Shown here: positions 57,889 to 64,000 of the stretch, piece after piece | Numbering within the stretch: position 1 is the stretch's first letter | Layout of the letters: each line of letters opens with the position of its first letter | Assembly: GCA_001464815.1 (NCBI GenBank) | Contig: LNDW01000024.1 | Location: 68,712 to 132,711, forward strand | Direction: 5' to 3' | Length of the DNA: 64,000 nt | Origin: Betaproteobacteria bacterium Ga0077527 | GTDB taxonomy: Bacteria; Pseudomonadota; Gammaproteobacteria; Burkholderiales; SG8-41 | The notes under the pieces: model-generated | What the model was told of the DNA's origin: nothing | Database searches by the model: none | The model's input: the letters and a program-made list of their open reading frames with translations, nothing else | Program-made: the position numbers and the translations under genes

Positions 57889-60471
57889 TTATTTTTTGCT
57901 GCGTGTTGACCGCTTTTTGGCCGGTGCTGGTGCTGCTTTTTCGGCCTTGGCTGATTCTTTGGCTGCAGCCCGGGCCGGTTTGGCGACCTTGCTGCTGCCG
58001 GACTCCGCATCACCCTTGGCGGCGCGCGGCGCGAACTCGAATCCCACCTTGCCGTCAGGCTGGCGAACCAGGAAGGCCTTGAAGCGGCGGCCGTTGCGGT
58101 TGGATACGAAGGCGTCGAGCAGATCGGTTCGCCCGGTGGTCAGCAGTTTCTGCATCTGCTCGCGCTGGATTTCCTGGCGCAGGATCACCTTGCCGGAGCG
58201 GAAATCACATTTTTTTGCCGGCGTGTTTTCGCAGACATAGTTCATGCCGTGTTCATAGACCTTGCTGCCGCATTTCGGGCAGTCACCCAGCGCCTGCTGA
58301 CCGGAGAAATCAACAACCTCGGGTTCGTCGTCGGGATTATTCTGGCCGAAATCGAATTCAAGCTTGAAGTTGTTGTTGTCCTTGTCCTCGACGATGCGCA
58401 GGATCGCGGCGAAAGGCCGGCCCATTTTTGAGCGGAAGCCCTGCAGCGGACCGATTGTCCGTTCCTGCAGCAGTTGTTCGACTTCTTCGATCTCGAACTG
58501 GCGGCCGCCCGGAATCTTGGTGATTGAAAATTCGCAGGCCTCGCAGGCGAAACGCCGGTAGTTTTCCTTCACCGTGCCGCCGCAGTGCGGGCACGGCGTC
58601 TTCAGTGTTGCGTAGTCGCCGGGGATGGTCTCGTTATCGTAATCCTTCGCGCTCTTGACGATGCGCTCGGTCATGCGCGCGATTTCCTTCATGAAGGTCG
58701 TCCGCTTCAGCTTGCCGCGTTCCATCTGCAGCAGCTTGTACTCCCATTCGCCTGTGAGTTCCGGCTGTGTCAGTTCCTTGACGTCGAGGCCGTTCAACAG
58801 CGTCAGCAACTGGAAAGCTTTGGCTGTCGGAATCAGTTCACGGCCTTCACGCACCAGGTATTTCTCCGCGATCAGGCGCTCGATCACCGCCGCACGGGTG
58901 GCCGGCGTGCCCAGACCCTTCATCGCCATCGCTTCGCGCAGCTCGTCGTCGTCGATCAGCTTGCCGGCACCCTCCATCGCGGTCAGCAGCGTCGCTTCGG
59001 AGTAACGTGCAGGCGGACGTGTCGCCAGAGAAATCACATCCACCGCCTTGGCGGGCGGCTGTTCACCTTTGGCGACCGGTGGGAGATTGGCGCTTTCCTG
59101 CTGTTCATCCTTGCCGTAAATCGCCAGCCAGCCCGGCTTGACCAGGATCTTGCCTTCGGTTTTGAACTTGTGCGGGGCGATTTCGGTGATACGCGTGGTC
59201 ACCAGATATTCCGCGGACGGGAAAAACACCGCCATGAACCGCCGCACCACCAGATCATAGATTTTTTGCTGCACGTCATTGAGCGCCTTCGGCGGCTGCG
59301 GCGTCGGAATGATCGCAAAGTGATCGGAGATTTTTGAATTGTCGAAAATCCGCTTGTTAGGCTTGATCCACTTGTTCTTGATGATTTCCTTGGCGTGCGG
59401 ACGCAGCCCCGTATCCTCCGCCAGCGCCTCAACCGTTGCCCGCACGGTATCAATGTAGTCCTCGGGCAGGTGACGTGAGTCGGTCCGGGGATAGGTCAGC
59501 GCCTTGTGCCGCTCGTACAATTCCTGCGCGATCGACAGCGTAGTCTTGGCCGAGAAGCCGAAACGGCCATTGGCTTCGCGCTGCAGCGAAGTCAGGTCGA
59601 ACAGCGCCGGCGACAGTTGCGAGGACGGTTTTGATTCCTCGGTGACGATGCCCGGCTTGCCGCTGCATGCGGCAACAATGGCGTCAGCGTCAGTGCGTGT
59701 CCACAGCCGGCTGTCCTTCTTTTCGGCGTCGTTTTCATCCTTCCTGAACTTCGGCTCGAACCAGCGACCTTCGTAATCACCGGCCTTGGCACCAAAGGTC
59801 CCGCGCACTTCCCAATAGTCGCGCGGCACGAACTTGCGGATTTTCTGCTCGCGGTCGACCACGATCATCAGCGTCGGCGTCTGCACGCGGCCGACGGTGG
59901 TCAGGTAGAAGCCGCCGCCCTTGCTGTTGAAAGCGGTCATCGCGCGGGTGCCGTTGATGCCGACCAGCCAGTCTGCTTCGCTGCGGCTGCGTGCTGCATC
60001 GGCGAGCGGTTGCATGTCCTCGTCGGAGCGCAGCTTGGCAAAGCCATCGCGAATCGCGGCGGGCGTCATCGACTGCAGCCACAATCGCGATACCGGCTTC
60101 TTGCTCTGCGTGGCTTGGGCGATATAGCGGAAAATCAGTTCACCCTCACGTCCCGCGTCGCAGGCATTGATCAGCGCCGTGACATCCTTGCGCTTGAGCA
60201 GCTTGGCGAGCACTTTCAGCCGGGGCTCGCTCTTGGCGATCGGATTGAGGTCGAAATGCGGCGGAATCACCGGCAGGTGGGCGAAGGACCATTTGCCGCG
60301 TTTGACTTCGTATTCTTCCGGCGCCGCGATTTCCAGCAGATGGCCGACCGCTGACGACAGTACATAGTCGTCGCTTTCGAAATAGTCGCCATGTCGCGTG
60401 AAGCCGCCAAGCGCGCGGGCAATATCTGCGGCAACCGAAGGTTTTTCCGCGATGATGAGCGTTTTCGACAT
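57889..60471 (-). CDS. topB: DNA topoisomerase III
   Basis: This 860-residue type IA topoisomerase decatenates DNA. TOPRIM opens with LIIAEKPSVAADIARALGGF and DAGREGELI; the active tyrosine is in ALTYPRTDSRHLPEDY; and C-terminal zinc-finger cysteines are seen in CPHCGG, CEAC and CPKCGS. The start IAEKPS, rather than VESPAK, points to TopB, not TopA. The last 60 residues are a Lys/Ala-rich tail (KAEKAAPAPAKKRSTRSKK). ATG at 60471 is conserved but lacks a Shine-Dalgarno; a start 12 codons upstream is possible. Confidence 0.93.
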   Translation of the reverse strand: MSKTLIIAEKPSVAADIARALGGFTRHGDYFESDDYVLSSAVGHLLEIAAPEEYEVKRGKWSFAHLPVIPPHFDLNPIAKSEPRLKVLAKLLKRKDVTALINACDAGREGELIFRYIAQATQSKKPVSRLWLQSMTPAAIRDGFAKLRSDEDMQPLADAARSRSEADWLVGINGTRAMTAFNSKGGGFYLTTVGRVQTPTLMIVVDREQKIRKFVPRDYWEVRGTFGAKAGDYEGRWFEPKFRKDENDAEKKDSRLWTRTDADAIVAACSGKPGIVTEESKPSSQLSPALFDLTSLQREANGRFGFSAKTTLSIAQELYERHKALTYPRTDSRHLPEDYIDTVRATVEALAEDTGLRPHAKEIIKNKWIKPNKRIFDNSKISDHFAIIPTPQPPKALNDVQQKIYDLVVRRFMAVFFPSAEYLVTTRITEIAPHKFKTEGKILVKPGWLAIYGKDEQQESANLPPVAKGEQPPAKAVDVISLATRPPARYSEATLLTAMEGAGKLIDDDELREAMAMKGLGTPATRAAVIERLIAEKYLVREGRELIPTAKAFQLLTLLNGLDVKELTQPELTGEWEYKLLQMERGKLKRTTFMKEIARMTERIVKSAKDYDNETIPGDYATLKTPCPHCGGTVKENYRRFACEACEFSITKIPGGRQFEIEEVEQLLQERTIGPLQGFRSKMGRPFAAILRIVEDKDNNNFKLEFDFGQNNPDDEPEVVDFSGQQALGDCPKCGSKVYEHGMNYVCENTPAKKCDFRSGKVILRQEIQREQMQKLLTTGRTDLLDAFVSNRNGRRFKAFLVRQPDGKVGFEFAPRAAKGDAESGSSKVAKPARAAAKESAKAEKAAPAPAKKRSTRSKK

Positions 60472-60585
60472 TCTAAATGATTGATTTTGCGGATCAAAAG
60501 CCGCCATTGCAGGGTCCGCTGCAGGTCAACGGACGGCGAAGAGCGGCAGATGATAAGAACAAAGCCGGGGCCGCGCAAGCCGCGA

Positions 60586-61668
60586 TCAGCGAATGCGCTG
60601 CCAGCGTCCGCCGGGCAGGGATTCGATTCGTCCGGCGATTTCGAGGCCGGTCAATGCCGCATTCACCTCGGCCGTGGCCAGTCCGCTGCGTGTACAGATC
60701 GACTGTAAATCCACCGGCTCAAAACCGATGTGCACAAGCACAAGGTCATCGTCATCTGCCATTTTGACGGTTTGTTTTTGCGCTTGTGTCACCGTGTCGC
60801 CAAGTTCCTCGAGAATGTCCTGGGCCGATTCCACCAGCTTGGCACCCTGCTTGATCAAGGCATGGCAGCCCTTGGCGAGCGGTGAATGGATTGATCCCGG
60901 AATCGCAAATACTTCGCGTCCCTGGTCTGCGGCGAGCCGCGCGGTGATCAGCGATCCGCTCGATACCGCAGCTTCCACCACAAGCACGCCGCGCGCAAGG
61001 CCGCAGATCAGGCGGTTGCGTCTCGGGAAATTGCCGGCAAGCGGTGGCGTGCCGAGCGCAAATTCCGAAATGATCAAACCACCTGTGGCAATGTCATGCG
61101 CGAGTGGGCGGTTGCGCGCCGGATAGACGCTGTCGAGTCCGGTGCCGACAACTGCAATCGTCGAAGCGCGGCTGGCCAGACCGCCGCGATGTGCTGCGGC
61201 ATCTATACCCAGTGCCATGCCGCTGACAATGACCATGCCGGCATCACCAAGCGCGGTGGCGAAAGCCTCGGCATTTGCCATGCCCTGGGCGGTGGCATTG
61301 CGGCTGCCGACAATGGCGAAGGCCGGCCGGTTGAGCAACTCGGTCCTGCCCTTGGCATATAACAGCGGCGGTGGATCCGCGGTTTGCAACAATGATTGCG
61401 GATATTCGGAATCAGCCAGCGTGATGATGCGATTTGCCGGATTGTCGAGCCAGGTCGCCGCAGCCGATAGTGGTTCGCCATCAACACCGCCGGCAGAGAT
61501 GACCGAGGCCAGACGCGCCGGTACTACGGCTGCCAGCGAGCGCTGCGACGCTGTGAGCACACCGGCCGGCGTTCCAAATTCAAGCAGGAGTTTGCGCAGT
61601 GTCTGCGCGCCAATCCCTTCAACCAGGGACAGGCGCAGCCAAGCCTCGAGGTCGGTGTCGAGCGCCAT
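60586..61668 (-). CDS. dprA: DNA processing protein DprA (Smf)
   Basis: This 360-residue single-strand DNA-binding protein loads RecA during natural transformation. An N-terminal helical domain (LSLVEGIGAQTLRKLL) precedes the Rossmann fold with VGSRNATAQG, VSGMALGIDAAAHRG, VVGTGLDSVYPARN and FPRRNRLI, and a C-terminal winged helix (about 295-360). With the type IV pilus operon in this window it suggests DNA-uptake capacity; that is inference. It lies 30 nt after the LysM gene and 114 nt before topB; that gap shows nothing notable. Confidence 0.95.
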   Translation of the reverse strand: MALDTDLEAWLRLSLVEGIGAQTLRKLLLEFGTPAGVLTASQRSLAAVVPARLASVISAGGVDGEPLSAAATWLDNPANRIITLADSEYPQSLLQTADPPPLLYAKGRTELLNRPAFAIVGSRNATAQGMANAEAFATALGDAGMVIVSGMALGIDAAAHRGGLASRASTIAVVGTGLDSVYPARNRPLAHDIATGGLIISEFALGTPPLAGNFPRRNRLICGLARGVLVVEAAVSSGSLITARLAADQGREVFAIPGSIHSPLAKGCHALIKQGAKLVESAQDILEELGDTVTQAQKQTVKMADDDDLVLVHIGFEPVDLQSICTRSGLATAEVNAALTGLEIAGRIESLPGGRWQRIR

Positions 61669-61698
61669 CGGGAGTGGCGCGATCGCTCCGCGTCCGGA

Positions 61699-62841
61699 TC
61701 AGGGATTGGTGACGAAATCGCTGACCGCAACCGGACGGCTGGCTTCCATCACCAGCGCGAACGAAGTGCGGTCAAAGGTGCGGAACACCATCAGCAGGCC
61801 GTAACGGTCGTCAGGCAGCTTGGCGATGTCATTACGCGTCACCGCTTCGCCGCGGGACAGCAGCACATCGCGCGGCGGCAGGCTTTGTGCGTAATAAGTG
61901 CGTGGCGTGTCGCGGCCGGTGATGCCGCTGCGGCCGAACAGTGGCTCGGTGCGTTGGCTGTAGCGGGCATCGGTCTGGCTGCGTTCGATGGCCAGCACGG
62001 TCCCGACCTGCAGCCCGTCACGAGCGCCCTTGGACAACGCAACGATCGACAGCGGTCCGGTTTCCTGCAGGCTGCCATATGCGGAAATGATGCGGCCCTT
62101 TACCGGCACTCGCGGCGGATGCGGAAGGTAGGCAAACACCGGGGCCTGTTTGCCGAGCGGCACCAAGCGGTCATCGCGATAGATTTCCTGGGTCGAGCGG
62201 ACGATGTTGATCTCCGCCACTTCGCCATGGCGGGTGACTCTGGCGTCACCAAGATAGGCTGCCTCATAGCCGAGTATTTCGCGGGTTTCGGGATCAATCA
62301 ACGGATCCCCGCGGCGGAAAATTTGCCAGATATCGCCCTTGTCCTTGCTGATGCCAGTGGCAAAGGCACGATCGCCGGCACCCAGCGTGACGCGGGACTC
62401 GGATGTGGCAACGATACGCGCAGCAGCGTCAAGTTCAGTGGCGCTGACTACCAGGGGCTTGGACAGGAAGGGCTCGATCACCGAAGGTGCGATGCTCGCA
62501 ACGGCGTTGCGCTCGCTGCGTTCTTCGCGAATTCTCGGTTCGAGGCGGGTGGTATCCAGTTTTACCAGTTGCAGGCTGGCCTCGCCGCTGCTGCGGTCGA
62601 GCACGATGGCATCGCCGGGATAGAGCAGGTGCGGGTTCCTGAGCTGCTCCTGATTCATTTTCCACAGCTCCGGCCAGCGCCAGGGTTCTTTCAGATAGCG
62701 GCCGGCGATGCCCCACAGCGTGTCTCCACGCTGCACGACATAGCGGTCGGGTGCGCCATCCTTGATGGCAGGGGCTTCCGCCGCGACTGCCGTCAGCGCC
62801 GGAGTTACCAACAAAATCAGGGATATAATGACTTTTCGCAT
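61699..62841 (-). CDS. Exported LysM domain protein
   Basis: This 380-residue protein has a signal peptide (about 1-21, VIISLILLVTPALTAVAA-E) and an N-terminal LysM peptidoglycan-binding domain (about 33-83: YVVQRGDTLWGIAGRYL to LLYPGDAIVL, with an insert KEPWRWPELWKMN). The remaining 290 residues hold no catalytic motif I recognise. The same gene next to dprA and opposite def is common in beta/gammaproteobacteria. ATG at 62841 is chosen because the residues after it form a signal peptide. Confidence 0.92.
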   Translation of the reverse strand: MRKVIISLILLVTPALTAVAAEAPAIKDGAPDRYVVQRGDTLWGIAGRYLKEPWRWPELWKMNQEQLRNPHLLYPGDAIVLDRSSGEASLQLVKLDTTRLEPRIREERSERNAVASIAPSVIEPFLSKPLVVSATELDAAARIVATSESRVTLGAGDRAFATGISKDKGDIWQIFRRGDPLIDPETREILGYEAAYLGDARVTRHGEVAEINIVRSTQEIYRDDRLVPLGKQAPVFAYLPHPPRVPVKGRIISAYGSLQETGPLSIVALSKGARDGLQVGTVLAIERSQTDARYSQRTEPLFGRSGITGRDTPRTYYAQSLPPRDVLLSRGEAVTRNDIAKLPDDRYGLLMVFRTFDRTSFALVMEASRPVAVSDFVTNP

Positions 62842-62952
62842 GGGAAATCCCGCCTTGATTGCGCACCACGGGCGCAGGCCGCAACAGCCACCGGGCGACG
62901 TGAGAGTTTGGTTTAAATTCTGCATCTAGATGATTAAATAGGCAAGTTTTTC

Positions 62953-63456
62953 ATGGCTTTGCTACCGATCCTGCAGTATCCCGATCCGCGATTACACAAG
63001 ATCGCCGCTCCGGTAGTCCAGGTCGATGACAAAATTCGTAAATTAATCAAGGACATGGCTGAAACCATGTATACCGCTCCGGGGATCGGGTTGGCGGCAA
63101 CCCAGGTGGATGTACATCTGCGGGTAATCGTCATTGACCTTTCCGAAACCCATGACCAACTGCAAGTCTTCATCAACCCGGAAATCATACGCGCCGAGGG
63201 CGAGGAAATCTGTGAAGAAGGTTGTCTTTCTGTACCCGGGGTCTACGAAAAAGTGACCCGTTCAGCCAAGGTCAGGGTGCTGGCGCTGGACGAGCAGGGC
63301 CAATCCCGGGAGATCGAGGCCGAAGGCCTGCTCGCGGTGTGCATCCAGCACGAAATGGATCATCTGATCGGCCGCGTTTTTGTCGAAAAACTGTCGCGGC
63401 TCAAACAGCAGCGCATCACCGCCAGACTGGCGAAACAGCAGCGTCAGGCGGGCTGA
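62953..63456 (+). CDS. def: Peptide deformylase
   Basis: This 167-residue metallohydrolase removes formyl from nascent proteins. The three family motifs are GIGLAATQ (44-51), EGCLSVPG with ligand C91, and HEMDH with H133, E134 and H137. It is divergent from the LysM gene; the 111-nt gap contains a CATCTAGATG palindrome (62923-62932) and AT-rich sequence but no strong promoter. fmt follows after 22 nt. Confidence 0.98.
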   Translation: MALLPILQYPDPRLHKIAAPVVQVDDKIRKLIKDMAETMYTAPGIGLAATQVDVHLRVIVIDLSETHDQLQVFINPEIIRAEGEEICEEGCLSVPGVYEKVTRSAKVRVLALDEQGQSREIEAEGLLAVCIQHEMDHLIGRVFVEKLSRLKQQRITARLAKQQRQAG

Positions 63457-63478
63457 AAGCCCGCGACCCGCCGGCCGC

Positions 63479-64000
63479 ATGAACATCCTGTTTGCAGGCA
63501 CACCGCCGTTTGCCGCGGTCGCGCTCTCCGCCCTGCTTGATGCCGGTCACCGGGTGCCGCTGGTGTTGACACAACCGGATCGCCCCGCCGGTCGTGGCCT
63601 CAAAGCCCAGGCTTCCGCAGTCAAACAACTTGCCCTGGAAAGGGGCCTCGTGCTGGCCCAGCCGGAATCGCTGAAAGACGATGTCACCGTGACGCGGCTT
63701 GCCGGACTTGATGCCGACGTGATGGTGGTTGCCGCCTACGGGTTGCTGTTGCCGCAACGCGTGCTCGACTTGCCGCGCCTGGGTTGCCTGAACATCCATG
63801 CCTCCCTGCTGCCGCGCTGGCGTGGCGCGGCACCAATCCAGCGCGCAATTCTTGCAGGCGACAGCGAGACCGGCATCACCATCATGCAAATGGACGCCGG
63901 ACTCGACACCGGGGCTATTCGCATGGTCGCGGCGTTGCCAATTGCCCGCGAGGACACTGCGCAGACCTTGCACGACCGCCTGGCAAGCCTCGGTGCCCGG
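63479..64000 (+). CDS. fmt: Methionyl-tRNA formyltransferase, 3' end cut by window
   Basis: The first 174 residues of Fmt are present: [20 protein letters not shown] opens the Rossmann domain, [10 protein letters not shown] follows, and the catalytic [20 protein letters not shown] region with Asn, His and the later Asp in MDAGLDTG is intact. It formylates initiator Met-tRNA using formyltetrahydrofolate. The full protein is usually about 310 residues, so the C-terminal tRNA-binding domain lies beyond the window. def, which reverses the modification, precedes it in the same operon. Confidence 0.97.
   Translation, partial: MNILFAGTPPFAAVALSALLDAGHRVPLVLTQPDRPAGRGLKAQASAVKQLALERGLVLAQPESLKDDVTVTRLAGLDADVMVVAAYGLLLPQRVLDLPRLGCLNIHASLLPRWRGAAPIQRAILAGDSETGITIMQMDAGLDTGAIRMVAALPIAREDTAQTLHDRLASLGAR

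Noticed and set aside
61885-62916. A 343-codon plus-strand frame opposite the LysM gene
   Set aside because: Shadow of a gene with a clear signal peptide and LysM domain.
62923-62932. CATCTAGATG palindrome upstream of def
   Set aside because: A perfect 10-bp palindrome can occur by chance and has no spacing or family match to support an operator.

Overview
The window is a GC-rich, gene-dense chromosomal segment from a Gram-negative bacterium, most likely a betaproteobacterium. The evidence is gene order: pilMNOPQ-aroK-aroB-dgt-gltBD-hemE-priA-argS, system II cytochrome c maturation beside a cytochrome c4 and engB, and the origin block rpmH-rnpA-yidC-mnmE-mnmG-rsmG-parAB-atpIBEFHAGDC next to dnaA-dnaN-gyrB. 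GyrB has the long Gram-negative form, and YidC, type IV pilus and LysM genes fit the same group. No rRNA, tRNA, insertion sequence, prophage or CRISPR array is visible, so a genus cannot be named.

Layout. 1-1022: a cut biotin-carrier gene and a divergent GntR/FCD regulator sharing a promoter region with a palindromic operator. 1107-2777: an exported SH3-like protein and an exported glycerophosphodiester phosphodiesterase. 2784-6729 (minus): cytochrome c4-resB-ccsA. 6821-8607: engB and hemB, with a candidate small RNA on the opposite strand between them. 8604-11580 (minus): penicillin-binding protein 1A and an uncharacterised gene. 11810-16768: the type IV pilus assembly operon pilMNOPQ. 16880-19663: aroK-aroB-dgt. 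19831-27001: gltB-gltD-hemE. 27317-34117: priA, argS, a SPOR protein, two tandem dsbA genes and a short-chain dehydrogenase. 34129-37343 (minus): glmU-glmS. 37452-44452 (minus): the complete F1Fo ATP synthase operon. 44539-48741 (minus): mnmG-rsmG-parA-parB. 48849-48910: two parS sites in inverted orientation. 48935-52495 (minus): rpmH-rnpA-yidC-mnmE. 52722-57810: dnaA-dnaN-gyrB. 57889-62841 (minus): LysM protein, dprA, topB. 62953 to the end: def and a cut fmt.

How it works together. The region around 48.8-57.8 kb is the chromosome origin neighbourhood: initiator, clamp, gyrase, partition proteins and their centromere sites. Leftward genes supply membrane-protein insertion, tRNA modification, ATP synthesis, amino-sugar synthesis, glutamate and haem synthesis, and pilus assembly. 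Most of the window is conserved housekeeping DNA. The most interesting parts are non-coding: a structured minus-strand RNA candidate between engB and hemB with C-rich loops and its own terminator, a perfect 9-bp inverted repeat ahead of pilM, two good DnaA boxes between hemE and priA, a mirrored parS pair, and several genes whose -10 element sits so close to ATG that leaderless mRNAs are likely.
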